64,000 nucleotides of DNA from Achromobacter xylosoxidans A8 (GCF_000165835.1 NC_014640.1:5270001-5334000); one strand, 5' to 3'. Positions 29,418 through 38,166 are shown, counted from the first letter of the stretch. Notes: generated from the sequence alone by a model not told the origin. A program made the numbers and translations.

Positions 29418-29441
29418 GGCGGCCGGCCCTGGCCGGCCGCC
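29418..29441 (-). terminator. GC-only hairpin after the citrate-synthase-like gene
   Basis: GGCGGCCGGCC and GGCCGGCCGCC form a perfect 11-bp stem around a 2-nt centre, 7 bp past the stop at 29449. There is no T-run, so it may be a pausing or mRNA-stabilising structure rather than a classic intrinsic terminator. Confidence 0.4.
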
Positions 29442-29448
29442 CGACCCG

Positions 29449-30219
29449 TCAAGGCACTTCGTTGCGCGGGTCGTCCTGCAGCACAAGCTCCCAGGCTGCC
29501 CTGCCGATCGGCTGCGTCTTCTCTTCGACCAGATGCGCCAGCAAGCCAGCCGAGCGGCCCACCAGGGCCAGACCCCGCGCCACCATCGGATCCAGTTCCA
29601 TGTCGGCAACGATCGAGGCGATCGCGCCCACCGCGTTCAAGGGCAGCTTCTTGCCCTTCTCCTGGATCAGGACCTCGCTGATCGCGTCCATCAGGCGCCA
29701 ATGCACGCCGTAGTAATCATTGGCGCGCGACAGCTCGCGCAGCGTCGCCACCCTCGGGTCGCCATTGACGTGGATGGGATGGCCCACACCGTACAAGGGC
29801 CGCCGCTCCTGCTTGTAGCGTTGGATCAGCGCTCTCGCCGCGTCGCGCACCGCGCCGTCGCTTGCGTCCGGACCCAGCTCGCGCCCCGCCTCGATCAACA
29901 TCTCGGCGGCGTTCTGCATGGTGCCCAGGAACACGCTGCCCGCGCCCAGCAACCCCGCCGCGACGGCGGCCTGCATGGCCTCGGGCGCGCCCGCGTAGGT
30001 CAGGCGCGCCGCCAGCGAACTGGGCGTGATGCCATGGTCCGCCGTGGTGACCAGTATGGCGGTCACCATGGTCTTTTCGCGCGCGCTGGGCATGCGCGCG
30101 AAGGTAGTGTGGTAGATCATGTCGATGAAATCGAACTTGCCGATGATCTCCTTGGACAGGTCGCGTCCGCGCACCACGATGGCATCCACCGTGGTGTAGC
30201 CGATATCCGTCTTCACCAT
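29449..30219 (-). CDS. Citryl-CoA-lyase/citrate-synthase-fold protein (noncanonical active site)
   Basis: This 256-residue protein has the short citrate-synthase fold of citryl-CoA lyases. It keeps TTADHGITPSS (His62), a GVGHPIHVNGDPR loop (His147, matching the His in GHR/GHP of ATP-citrate lyase) and a late GRSAGLLAHLVEE. Like ATP-citrate lyase it has Phe, not His, at the GxxF position. The segment that normally reads NVDG, carrying the catalytic Asp, reads NAVG here (residues 195-198), so that Asp is missing. It overlaps the upstream NDP-forming ligase gene by 7 bp, mirroring the ligase-plus-lyase logic of citrate cleavage. The true substrate is probably another branched acyl-CoA. Confidence 0.85.
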   Translation of the reverse strand: MVKTDIGYTTVDAIVVRGRDLSKEIIGKFDFIDMIYHTTFARMPSAREKTMVTAILVTTADHGITPSSLAARLTYAGAPEAMQAAVAAGLLGAGSVFLGTMQNAAEMLIEAGRELGPDASDGAVRDAARALIQRYKQERRPLYGVGHPIHVNGDPRVATLRELSRANDYYGVHWRLMDAISEVLIQEKGKKLPLNAVGAIASIVADMELDPMVARGLALVGRSAGLLAHLVEEKTQPIGRAAWELVLQDDPRNEVP

Positions 30220-32345
30220 GTCTTCTTCTCCGTTGCGTCAAAGCTCAGCACTGCATCCAGCGCCATCACGCCCTGCCCGCGAGGCCGCACGGCCAGGGGG
30301 TTGATTTCCAGCTCCTCGATCCTGTCGGCATGCCCGGCAACGAAATCGCTCATTTTCACCAAGGCCTCGACCAGCGCATCCACGTCATACGGTTCCTGGC
30401 CGCGATATCCATTCAGCAGCTGGCTGCAGCGGGTTTCGGCGATCATGGCCCGCGCAGCCTGGGGCGTCAGCGGCAGCAGCCGGCGGCTGACGTCCTTGAA
30501 CAACTCGATGCTGACGCCGCCCAAGCCGAACGTGCAAACATGGCCGAAGACCGGATCCCGATGGATGCCGACCACGACCTCGACGAACCTCCCCGGCAAC
30601 ATGGCTTCGACCAGCACGCCTTGATTGGCATGCTCCGGGTGCGCCTGGGCCACCTGTTCGCATATCCGGGTATGCGCGGCGCGCGCCGCGTCCGGGGACC
30701 GCACACCCAGCTGCACGCCGCCGACGTCGGTCTTGTGCGTGATGGTCGAGCTGATCACCTTCATGACCACGCCGTCGCACCGCAAGACCTCGAACGCGCG
30801 CGCGGCCTCGTCAGGCGTGCGGGCGACTTCTCCGCGCGGCACCGGCAGGCCGGCCCGCCCCAGCAGGGCCTTGGCGTCCACCTCGCTCAGCGTGGCCGTC
30901 GCGGCCGCCGGACGGGATCGGCCCAGCGGATTCCAGGCGGCATCGAACGCTGCCCTCCAATTTCCATAGTCAATGTAGCGCCGCATAGCCTTGACGGCGT
31001 TGCGCACCGAACGCATCGGCATCAAGCCGCCTTCTATCATGTGCCTATGCCCTTCGCCGGTCCGGTCGCTCATCCAGATCGGCACGATCGGCGTCTTCAC
31101 TTCCCGCTGCACCCGGGCCATGCTCTCGCCCAGCAGCGTGGTGGTCTGCCCGTACTCCACGGGAATGGGCACGACGACCAGATCGGTATTGGGATCCTCC
31201 GCCGTCGCCTTCAAGGCCGAGTAGGTGAGCGTCGGATCGACCAGCACCTCCGCGGTCACGTCTACCGGATTGTCGATGGCGGCGTAGTCCGGCAGCATGG
31301 TGCGCAGCGTCTGCAGCGTCTGCGGCGTGAATTCCGACATGACCAGGCCGCCCAGGCCTATCTGGTCCGAAGCCAGCGCCGCCGTTCCGCCCGAAAAGCA
31401 GTACACGGCAATGCGTTCGCGGCCGGTGGGCTTGCCGCGCACCAACATGGAGGCCGTATCGATCAACTGGTCGACGTCATCGACCTCGATGACGCCAACC
31501 TCCTTGAAGACGGCGCTGTTGATCTCCGCCGAGCCCGATATTGCCGCGGTGTGCGACTGCGTCGCCTTGATGCCGTAGTCAGACTTGCCGACCTTCAGCG
31601 CAACAATGGGTTTGCCGCGCCGGGCAGCGTGCAAGGCCGCAGCCATGAAGCGCGGCCCGTCCCGCACGCCCTCCAGAACACTGACGATGACCTCGATGTC
31701 GGGCGCGTCCGCCATGTAGTGGATGTAGTCGCTGACCTCCAGGTCGGCCTCGTTGCCCCCCGAAAACCACAGGCCCGTGCCCACGCCGCGGTCCATCGCC
31801 TGGATGAACGAGCGGCCCAGCCCCCCGCCCTGAGAGGCCACGCCTATCGGCCCGGGCCGTTGGTCGGTACGGAATGCAGGGGAAAAACTCATGCCCAGCC
31901 TCCCATTGACGTTAGTCAGCCCAGGGCTATTCGGTCCGTAGATGCGCATGCCCGTATCGGCAACAATTTTCCGCATCTCGGCCTCCAGCGCGCGGCCCGC
32001 GTCACCCGTCTCGCCAAAGCCCGAGCTGAAGACGATGGCATAACGCGTTCCGCACTCGCCGCACTGGCGCAGCGTGTCCAGCACCAGTTCGGCGCGCACG
32101 GCCAGAATGGCCACGTCGTGCGGCTGGTCCAGATCGCGCACCGAAGGCGCGCAAGGCCGGCCCGCGATGCTCTGGCGGGCGGGGTTAACCAAGGAAAGCC
32201 GGCCCTGCCAGCCGGAATGAACCATGAGGTTCTCCAGGGTGCGCTGGCCGATGCTGCCCGGCTTCTCGGACGCTCCCACCAGCACGATGGACTGCGGCAG
32301 CACCAGCCGCGACAAGTCCGCGAATCGGATGTCGGGCCCGCTCAT
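30213..32345 (-). CDS. NDP-forming acyl-CoA ligase (acetate-CoA ligase, ADP-forming family)
   Basis: This 710-residue single-chain enzyme has a CoA-binding Rossmann start (SIVLVGASEKPGSIG, residues 19-33), succinyl-CoA-ligase-like domains with YGPNSPGL and SQGGGLGRS, and the phosphohistidine site QSHTAAISG (His265). From about residue 490 a C-terminal ATP-grasp domain follows (VMKVISSTITHKTDVGGV). It reversibly couples acyl-CoA formation to ADP/GDP phosphorylation. The start at 32345 overlaps the MaoC stop (ATGA); longer upstream frames belong to another gene. The 3' end overlaps the citrate-synthase-like gene by 7 bp. Similar in layout to the enzyme encoded at 41436-43565. Confidence 0.92.
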   Translation of the reverse strand: MSGPDIRFADLSRLVLPQSIVLVGASEKPGSIGQRTLENLMVHSGWQGRLSLVNPARQSIAGRPCAPSVRDLDQPHDVAILAVRAELVLDTLRQCGECGTRYAIVFSSGFGETGDAGRALEAEMRKIVADTGMRIYGPNSPGLTNVNGRLGMSFSPAFRTDQRPGPIGVASQGGGLGRSFIQAMDRGVGTGLWFSGGNEADLEVSDYIHYMADAPDIEVIVSVLEGVRDGPRFMAAALHAARRGKPIVALKVGKSDYGIKATQSHTAAISGSAEINSAVFKEVGVIEVDDVDQLIDTASMLVRGKPTGRERIAVYCFSGGTAALASDQIGLGGLVMSEFTPQTLQTLRTMLPDYAAIDNPVDVTAEVLVDPTLTYSALKATAEDPNTDLVVVPIPVEYGQTTTLLGESMARVQREVKTPIVPIWMSDRTGEGHRHMIEGGLMPMRSVRNAVKAMRRYIDYGNWRAAFDAAWNPLGRSRPAAATATLSEVDAKALLGRAGLPVPRGEVARTPDEAARAFEVLRCDGVVMKVISSTITHKTDVGGVQLGVRSPDAARAAHTRICEQVAQAHPEHANQGVLVEAMLPGRFVEVVVGIHRDPVFGHVCTFGLGGVSIELFKDVSRRLLPLTPQAARAMIAETRCSQLLNGYRGQEPYDVDALVEALVKMSDFVAGHADRIEELEINPLAVRPRGQGVMALDAVLSFDATEKKTW

Positions 32346-32842
32346 GCCTGTTCCTCCGATGGCCGGCGCTTGAGCAGGCAAACGGCTTCCATTTCGCAGA
32401 CCGTTTCGCCACGCTGATTGACACCCTTGCGCAGGAAGCCGATCAGGCCGCGGTCGGGGCGGCTGGTCGGCTTCTGCTCCATCACCTCGATTTCGACGTG
32501 CAGCGTGTCGCCTATCAAGGTCGGCTTGGGATACTTGAGACGGTTCTCCAGCACGCCGAGCACCGCGGCTTCGGTCAGCTGATACGGAATCGAACGCGAG
32601 GTCAGCCCCGCCATGTAGGATGCGACCAGCATGCCGTGCGCGATGCGCTGCCCGAACAAGGTCCCTTTGGCGTACTCGGCGTCGACGTGCAGACGGTTGG
32701 AATCGCCGGTCAGCGCGGCAAAGGCCACCACGTCGGCCTCGGTAATGGTGCGCGAAGACGTCCGGTAGCGAGTGCCGACCGGCAGGTCTTCCCAATAGAT
32801 CGCCGTCTGCGCGATATCTTGCAGAGGGTTGGAATCGTTCAT
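32342..32842 (-). CDS. MaoC-type hotdog (R)-hydratase/dehydratase
   Basis: This 166-residue protein has the hotdog hydratase motif with VAFAALTGDSNRLHVD and GQRIAHGMLVASYMAGL, placing the catalytic Asp and His as in MaoC enoyl-CoA hydratases. It should interconvert an enoyl-CoA and a beta-hydroxyacyl-CoA. Start and stop are both ATGA-coupled to the neighbouring acyl-CoA dehydrogenase and NDP-forming ligase genes. It thus acts in a tightly coupled operon, hydrating the dehydrogenase product before the SDR or lyase step. The length is normal for the family. Confidence 0.9.
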   Translation of the reverse strand: MNDSNPLQDIAQTAIYWEDLPVGTRYRTSSRTITEADVVAFAALTGDSNRLHVDAEYAKGTLFGQRIAHGMLVASYMAGLTSRSIPYQLTEAAVLGVLENRLKYPKPTLIGDTLHVEIEVMEQKPTSRPDRGLIGFLRKGVNQRGETVCEMEAVCLLKRRPSEEQA

Positions 32843-34014
32843 GCGCGTTCTCCAGTCTTCAATGCCGAAATGCCCAGAATCTCGCGCCCGATGATGAGCG
32901 TCTGGATTTCGGTGGTTCCTTCCGGAATCATTCCCCCGCGCGTATCGCGGAAAATCCGTTCTATCGGATAGTCGGTGGCATAGCCAATGCCGCCGTGCAC
33001 CTGCAGGGCGTGATTGGCGACCTGATGCGCGGCCTCGGTCGCGTACAGCTTGGCCACCGAGCCCTCGACGCGCGCCGGCAGGCCCGCTTGCATGGCGCGC
33101 GCCGCGCGGTAGCCCAAGGCGCGCGCCGCCTGCGTCTTCATCGTCATCTCGACGATGTGGCGCTGCACCAGTTGATAGGCTGCAATGGGCTGCCCGAACT
33201 GCTTGCGGGTGCGCGCGTAGTCGATGGACAGGTCCAGCGCGCATTGCGCCGCGCCCACCGCCCCCATCGCCACGTTGAGACGCCCGAAATTGAGCCCGAT
33301 GAGAATCTGCCGCAGTCCTTCTCCTTCCTGGCCGAGCAGGTTGGCCGCGGGTACCTGGGCATTGTCGAAGGTGTAGGCCGCGGTCCCGGTGCTGCGCACG
33401 AACATGGTGTCCACCGGACGCGCATCGAAGCGCGTATGGGCCTTCTCCACCAGGAACAGCGACAGGCCGCCCTGGCAGGTATCGCTGAACGTGCGCGCGA
33501 CGACGATGCCGAAGTCGGCGAACATGCCATTGGTCACCCACAGCTTGCTGCCGTTCAGTACGTAATGGTCGCCCTGCTTGTCCGCGCGCGTTTTGACTTC
33601 GGCCACGTTCGATCCCACATCCGGCTCGGAAATCGAGACGTAGGTGCGCCGTTCATTGCGCAACAGCGGCTGAAGAAACCGTTCCTTCTGTTCCTCGGTG
33701 CCATAGGCGTCGAGAATGCCGCCCACGATATTCAGGCCGTTGATCAGCGCCCGCAGCGAAAGCCAGCAGTAGCCCGCCTCCTCCATCATGATGGCCCAGG
33801 TCAGGTAATCGATACCCAAGCCGCCCGAGGATTCAGGCAGATAGCCGCCGAGGTAGCCGAAGTCGCGCAGTTCTCCCAGTACTTCGAAGGGAAAGGTCTT
33901 GGCGGCTTCATGTTGGTTGATGATGGGGTTGACGCGCGTTTTCAGGAAGCGGCGGATGTTGTCGCGCAACAGGCCGTGCTCGCTCGAAAGGCCGTCCGGA
34001 TCCAGTTCAACCAT
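32839..34014 (-). CDS. Acyl-CoA dehydrogenase
   Basis: This 391-residue flavoenzyme has the full acyl-CoA dehydrogenase fold: the SEPDVGSN FAD loop, WVTNG, ARTRKQFGQPI and QVHGGIGY. The base is Glu365 in IPEGTTEIQ. It oxidises an acyl-CoA to the 2-enoyl-CoA, passing electrons to ETF. Glu at this position is shared with short-chain and glutaryl-type enzymes; chain-length preference cannot be deduced. It overlaps the upstream SDR gene by 8 bp and the downstream MaoC by 4 bp, so five genes from 34756 to 29449 form a compact operon. Confidence 0.93.
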   Translation of the reverse strand: MVELDPDGLSSEHGLLRDNIRRFLKTRVNPIINQHEAAKTFPFEVLGELRDFGYLGGYLPESSGGLGIDYLTWAIMMEEAGYCWLSLRALINGLNIVGGILDAYGTEEQKERFLQPLLRNERRTYVSISEPDVGSNVAEVKTRADKQGDHYVLNGSKLWVTNGMFADFGIVVARTFSDTCQGGLSLFLVEKAHTRFDARPVDTMFVRSTGTAAYTFDNAQVPAANLLGQEGEGLRQILIGLNFGRLNVAMGAVGAAQCALDLSIDYARTRKQFGQPIAAYQLVQRHIVEMTMKTQAARALGYRAARAMQAGLPARVEGSVAKLYATEAAHQVANHALQVHGGIGYATDYPIERIFRDTRGGMIPEGTTEIQTLIIGREILGISALKTGERA

Positions 34015-34756
34015 AGCGGCCTCCCGTCACGAAGAGCGTGGTGCCAGTGATGTAGCGGGCATGCTCCGAAGCCATGAACGCCACGGCGCCCGCGATATCC
34101 GAGGGCTGGCCCGCGAACGGGACCTGGTTCTTGGCCTGCACGTTCTCCAGGATCGTGCTGTAGTTGGGCAGGCTCTTGATGTAGTCGGTCTCGATGAAGC
34201 CCGGCGCGATGGCGTTCACCGTCACGCCCTTGCGCGCCTGCTCCAGTGACAAGGCCCGCGTCATGCCTATGATGCCAGCCTTGGCGCTCGAATAGTTGGT
34301 CTGGCCGGGGTTGCCGAACAGCGCACGCGAGGCGATGTTGATGATGCGTCCCCACCCGTTCTCGTGCATGTGCGGCAGCGCCGCGCGGCAGCAATGGAAC
34401 GCGCCTTTGAGCGTGACGTCGATCACCAAATCCCAATCGGCCTCGTCCATCTTGAGCAGCGTGCGGTCTTTCACCAGGCCTGCATTGTTGACCAATACGT
34501 CGATGCGGCCGAAAGCCTCATAACCGGCCGCCACCATGGCCTGCACCTGCTCCTGCTCGCGCACGTCGCAACGCACCCCTACCGCGCTGCCGCCCTCGGC
34601 TTCGATGGCGCCGGCCATCGCTTGCGCGGCGTCCTGGTCCAGGTCGCTGATCACGACGGCCATGCCTTCCGTGGCGAGAAAACGGGCGGTCTCCGCTCCG
34701 ATCCCACGCGCCGAACCCGTGACGATTGCCACGCGGCCTTTCAGTTTCAGATCCAT
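34007..34756 (-). CDS. SDR-family 3-oxoacyl/3-hydroxyacyl dehydrogenase (FabG-like)
   Basis: This 249-residue short-chain dehydrogenase has TGSARGIG (14-21), the NNAG motif (90-93) and the catalytic Ser143, Tyr155 and Lys159 in NIAS and YSSAK. FabG-like SDRs interconvert 3-oxo- and 3-hydroxyacyl-CoA or ACP. The start at 34756 has GGAGA 4-5 bp upstream; longer frames upstream lack support. It is the first gene of the minus-strand operon, divergent from the Bug receptor at 34986, and would act after the dehydrogenase and MaoC hydratase. Confidence 0.92.
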   Translation of the reverse strand: MDLKLKGRVAIVTGSARGIGAETARFLATEGMAVVISDLDQDAAQAMAGAIEAEGGSAVGVRCDVREQEQVQAMVAAGYEAFGRIDVLVNNAGLVKDRTLLKMDEADWDLVIDVTLKGAFHCCRAALPHMHENGWGRIINIASRALFGNPGQTNYSSAKAGIIGMTRALSLEQARKGVTVNAIAPGFIETDYIKSLPNYSTILENVQAKNQVPFAGQPSDIAGAVAFMASEHARYITGTTLFVTGGRYG

Positions 34757-34985
34757 ACAGTCTCCAGCTTCAATGGAAAAAGAGGTGGCCCAAAGAGGGC
34801 CATCAACGATCGCGCTGCGTACGTCGCGCCGCGCGGATATGAGTCGGAGCGCAAGTCTTTTCCGTCCCTTGAAACTGCTATGGACAGGGCAGGAAAAAAA
34901 GCCAATACTCCGCCTGCTCGTAGTACTATACGAAATGCCGGAGTACATTCCAACCGTTTTTTTCAAGAGACTGGAGGAGACACCC
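34757..34985. promoter_or_regulatory. Divergent promoter region with GTACT/AGTAC inverted repeat
   Basis: This 229-bp gap separates the SDR operon (minus) from the Bug operon (plus). It contains GTACT-N14-AGTAC at 34923-34946. Within it, ACGAAATGCCGGAGTACAT (34930-34948) closely matches ACGAAATTACGGAGTAAAT at 41418-41436, upstream of the other NDP-forming ligase. That suggests a shared site. A strong GGAGGAGA ribosome site precedes the plus-strand gene. Confidence 0.45.
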
Positions 34986-35990
34986 ATGCAAAACCACAAT
35001 CCCGGCCATCAACTTCCCCAACCGATCCAGCGCATTGCGCTGGCGCTTGCGGTGGGGCTATCGATGGCATCGGCGTCCGCATCTGCCGATACGTATCCCG
35101 CCCGCGCGATGACCATTGTTTCCGCGGGTCCTGCCGGCGGCATCACCGATCAGGTAAGCCGCCTGATCGCCAGCAAGGTATCGAAAGGACTGGGCCAACC
35201 CGTGGTGGTCGAGAACCGGCCGGGCGCAGGCGGCAACCCTGCGGCCGAGCACGTCGCCCGGGCCAAGCCCGACGGCTACACCCTGCTGATGGGCACGCAG
35301 GGAACCCAGGCCACCAATCAGTACTTGTACCAATCCATCAGCTTCAATCCAGAAAAGGACTTTGTCGCCGTGCATGGCGTCATCGCGCTGCCCAACGTGC
35401 TGGTGGTCAATGCCGGCCGTCCCTATCGCACGGTCAAGGAACTGGTGGCCTATGCGAACGAACACCCCGGCACCATCACGATGGCCAATGCCGGCAATGG
35501 CACCGCCACCCACCTGGAGGCCGAACTGTTCCAGACCGTGGCCGGAATCAAATACGTCAACGTGCCCTATCGCGGCAGCCCGCCGGCCATCAATGATTTG
35601 CTGGGCGGACAGGTCGATGCCTCGTTCGACTATCCGGCCACCACGCTGGGACACATTCAGAGCGGAAAGCTGCGCGCCCTGGCAGTCACCAGCGCCACGC
35701 GGCTGAGCCTGCTGCCCGACGTCCCGACCATCGCCGAGGCCGGCTATCCGAAGGCGGAGTCGATGTCCTGGATCGGCCTGTTCTTCCCCGCTGGAACGCC
35801 CAAGGCCATGATCGACCGCTGGCAGGAGGAGGTAGCGCGCGCGCTGCAGGATCCGGCGGTCATCACCTCGCTTTCCACCATGGGCGGCACGCCGCTGAAC
35901 CTGGGAGGCGAAAAGTTCGACGAACTGGTGCGCAGCGAACGAATCAAGTGGAAAGCCATCATCGAGCGCACCGGCGCCAGGGCCAGCTGA
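34986..35990 (+). CDS. Bug/TctC-family periplasmic solute-binding protein
   Basis: This 334-residue receptor has a Sec signal (hydrophobic IALALAVGLSMASASA, cleavage near ASA/DTYP). Family features are YPARAMTIVSAGPAGG, VVVENRPGAGGN and LPDVPTIAEAGYP. The start follows GGAGGAGA. It leads a four-gene plus-strand operon with two hotdog dehydratases and a racemase, so it may capture a branched acid handled by them. No membrane transporter genes are adjacent. Confidence 0.92.
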   Translation: MQNHNPGHQLPQPIQRIALALAVGLSMASASASADTYPARAMTIVSAGPAGGITDQVSRLIASKVSKGLGQPVVVENRPGAGGNPAAEHVARAKPDGYTLLMGTQGTQATNQYLYQSISFNPEKDFVAVHGVIALPNVLVVNAGRPYRTVKELVAYANEHPGTITMANAGNGTATHLEAELFQTVAGIKYVNVPYRGSPPAINDLLGGQVDASFDYPATTLGHIQSGKLRALAVTSATRLSLLPDVPTIAEAGYPKAESMSWIGLFFPAGTPKAMIDRWQEEVARALQDPAVITSLSTMGGTPLNLGGEKFDELVRSERIKWKAIIERTGARAS

Positions 35991-36032
35991 CCGCGCCGTG
36001 TTGGCTTTGCATTCAAACCAAAGGAGAACATC

Positions 36033-36476
36033 TTGCTCGACAAGAATCTTATCGGCCAGTCGCTGGGCACGCGCAGCATCCTGGTGGAGCGCGGCCGCCT
36101 GCGCTTCTTCGCCAAGGCGATAGGCGAGACCAACCCGGTCTACCTGGATGAAGAGGCGGCGCGGGCGGCCGGACATCCGCGCCTGCCGGTTCCACCCACC
36201 TTCCTTTTCTGCCTGGAGATCGACGCCTTCGATTCGATAGGCACGGCCCGCCTCACCCGCCTGGATGAAAGCCGGATCCTGCATGGCGAACAGCAATTCA
36301 GCTACCACGCCATGGCGTACGCCGGAGATACCCTGACCTTCGACCTGACAGTCGCCGACGTCTATCAGAAGAAAGGCGGCGCGCTCGACTTCCTGGTCAA
36401 GGATACGCGCGTGACCAATCAGCACGGCTGGCATATTGCCGACCTGCGCGCCATCGTCGTCCAGCGCAACGACTGA
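36033..36476 (+). CDS. FAS1-like/MaoC N-terminal hotdog dehydratase
   Basis: This 147-residue protein uses a TTG start after AAGGAG. The opening LIGQSLGTRSILVERGRLRFFAKAIGETNPVYLD matches FAS1-type dehydratase N-terminal halves (hotdog), which pair with a MaoC half to form an active heterodimer. The next gene is exactly such a MaoC half, 10 bp downstream. By itself it lacks the classic catalytic Asp/His pair, as expected for the structural half. The pair would hydrate or dehydrate an acyl-CoA. Confidence 0.85.
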   Translation: MLDKNLIGQSLGTRSILVERGRLRFFAKAIGETNPVYLDEEAARAAGHPRLPVPPTFLFCLEIDAFDSIGTARLTRLDESRILHGEQQFSYHAMAYAGDTLTFDLTVADVYQKKGGALDFLVKDTRVTNQHGWHIADLRAIVVQRND

Positions 36477-36486
36477 AGGAGACACC

Positions 36487-36906
36487 ATGGACATTCCTGC
36501 CTACGCCTCGATCACCGTGGGGGATTCGCTGCCCGCGCTGAAAATACCGCCAATCTCCCGCAAGACCCTGGCGCTTTATGCAGGCGCCTCGGCCGACCAT
36601 CATCCGATGCACATCGACCTCGATTACGCGCGCAGCGCCGGCGCGACTGACGTCTTCGCGCACGGCATGCTATCGGCGGCCTACGTCGGCCGCCTGCTGA
36701 CCGATTGGGTGCCGCAGCAGCGCATCCGCCGACTGGCGATGCGCTTTACCGGCATCATGCAGCTGGGTGCCGAACCGTTGTGCAGCGCGCGGGTCGCCGA
36801 GAAGATGATGGAGGACGGCGAACAGCGCGTGCGCGTCACGCTGAGCTGCGCCGATCAGCACGGCGTCAACAAGATCGTCGGCGAAGCCGTCATCAACCTG
36901 GACTGA
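36487..36906 (+). CDS. MaoC hotdog dehydratase (catalytic half)
   Basis: This 139-residue protein has LALYAGASADHHPMHIDLDYA and AHGMLSAAYVGRLL, the MaoC hydratase signature with catalytic Asp (SADHHP) and His (AHGM). The start at 36487 follows AGGAG. Together with the FAS1-like gene 10 bp upstream it probably forms a two-subunit hydratase, similar in concept to heteromeric ChsH/HadAB-type enzymes. The AMACR-like racemase starts 15 bp downstream. Confidence 0.88.
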   Translation: MDIPAYASITVGDSLPALKIPPISRKTLALYAGASADHHPMHIDLDYARSAGATDVFAHGMLSAAYVGRLLTDWVPQQRIRRLAMRFTGIMQLGAEPLCSARVAEKMMEDGEQRVRVTLSCADQHGVNKIVGEAVINLD

Positions 36907-36921
36907 ACGGACAAGACCAAC

Positions 36922-38076
36922 ATGCAAGAAGCAAATGTCGTATCAAGCAAGGATGGAGTACTGCGCGGCGTGCGGGTGGTCGAACTCGCGGGCATCGGGC
37001 CCGGCCCATTCTGCGCCATGCACCTCGCCGACCTGGGCGCGGACGTCATCTCAGTCCAGCGGCCTGACGGACGGGCGGGCAGCATCGGCTACGAGAATTG
37101 CATCCAGCGCGGCAAGCGGGCGATCGCGCTCGACGTCAAGACGCCCGGCGGCCGCGACACCTTGTTGAGCCTGATCGAGCATGCCGATGTGTTCATCGAG
37201 GGCATGCGTCCCGGCGTCGCCGAACGCCTGGGACTGGGACCGGACATCTGCCGGGCGCGTAATCCGCGGCTGGTCTACGGCCGCATGACCGGCTGGGGCC
37301 AGCATGGCCCCATGGCGCATCTCGCCGGGCATGACGCCAATTACATCGCCCTGTCCGGCGCGTTGTGGCACGCGGGAACCGCCGCGGCTGCGCCCGCCAC
37401 GCCCTTCTCCGTGGTGGGCGACATCGCCGGCGGCGCCTTGTACCTGGCCGTCGGACTGCTCGGTGGCGTGCTGCAGGCGCGCCGCACCGGCCAGGGCTGC
37501 GTGGTGGACGCCGCGGTCAGCGACGGATCGGCGCATTCGATGCAGCTCTTGCTGGCGGCGCGCAGCAAGGGCATCGTGAACGATGACCTCGACCATAGCC
37601 TGCCCAACGCCGCGCCCTTTTATGCGTCCTATGGCTGCGCCGACGGCGGCTACATCACGGTCGGCTGCATCGAACCGCAGTTCTATGACCTGCTGCTCGA
37701 ACGGCTGGGGCTGGCTGACGATCCCGGGTTTACGCCGCAATGGGAAAAAGCCCGCTGGCCGGAACGCAAACAGCGCCTGCAAGCGCTGTTCGCCGGCCGC
37801 TCCCGCGCCGAATGGCAGACTGTCTTCAAGGACAGCGACGCGTGCGTGATGCCCGTCCTGAGCCCCGACGAAGCTGCCCGCGATCCGCATAACCTGGCGC
37901 GCGCCACCTATTTCGAGCGCGACGGCTGCCTGCAAGCGGCGCCTGCGCCTCGTTTCGACGGCGCATGCGCGCAGCCGGGAGCGGTCCCCCAGGCCGGCCA
38001 GCACACCCAAGCCATCCTCGATCTGCTGACCGGCCAAGGGCCTGCGGCCGTGTGGCTCGCCTCCGAGGCAGCTTGA
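36922..38076 (+). CDS. Alpha-methylacyl-CoA racemase-like (class III CoA transferase fold)
   Basis: This 384-residue protein belongs to the CaiB/BaiF fold. Motifs agree better with alpha-methylacyl-CoA racemase than with a transferase: GHDANYIALSG with His137, VGDIAGGALYL with Asp167 and CIEPQFY with Glu251 match the spacing of His126/Asp156/Glu241 in the mycobacterial racemase. It would epimerise a 2-methyl-branched acyl-CoA so that the S form can enter beta-oxidation. This implies a methyl-branched substrate for the region. It is the last gene of the plus-strand operon, followed by a bidirectional terminator. Confidence 0.85.
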   Translation: MQEANVVSSKDGVLRGVRVVELAGIGPGPFCAMHLADLGADVISVQRPDGRAGSIGYENCIQRGKRAIALDVKTPGGRDTLLSLIEHADVFIEGMRPGVAERLGLGPDICRARNPRLVYGRMTGWGQHGPMAHLAGHDANYIALSGALWHAGTAAAAPATPFSVVGDIAGGALYLAVGLLGGVLQARRTGQGCVVDAAVSDGSAHSMQLLLAARSKGIVNDDLDHSLPNAAPFYASYGCADGGYITVGCIEPQFYDLLLERLGLADDPGFTPQWEKARWPERKQRLQALFAGRSRAEWQTVFKDSDACVMPVLSPDEAARDPHNLARATYFERDGCLQAAPAPRFDGACAQPGAVPQAGQHTQAILDLLTGQGPAAVWLASEAA

Positions 38077-38116
38077 CGCGCTGCGGCGCCGACGCGAGCC
38101 TGGTAGCGTGGCAAAA

Positions 38117-38147
38117 AAAAAGGGAGTGACGATGCCACTCCCTTTTT
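38117..38147. terminator. Bidirectional rho-independent terminator
   Basis: AGGGAGTG (38121-38128) pairs with CACTCCCT (38136-38143) around ACGATGC, and the stem is extended by flanking A and T runs. It lies between convergent genes ending at 38076 (plus) and 38167 (minus), and has T-runs on both strands. Confidence 0.92.
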
Positions 38148-38166
38148 ATCGGACTTAGTCCACGCG

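Noticed and set aside
30330..32417. 695-codon plus-strand open frame opposite the NDP-forming ligase
   Set aside because: Translation is His/Arg-rich with no recognisable domain; the minus strand encodes a complete ligase with all motifs.
34007..34999. Longer SDR reading frame starting at 34999
   Set aside because: The extra 81 residues cover the divergent promoter and have no SDR features; ATG 34756 with GGAGA fits the family start.
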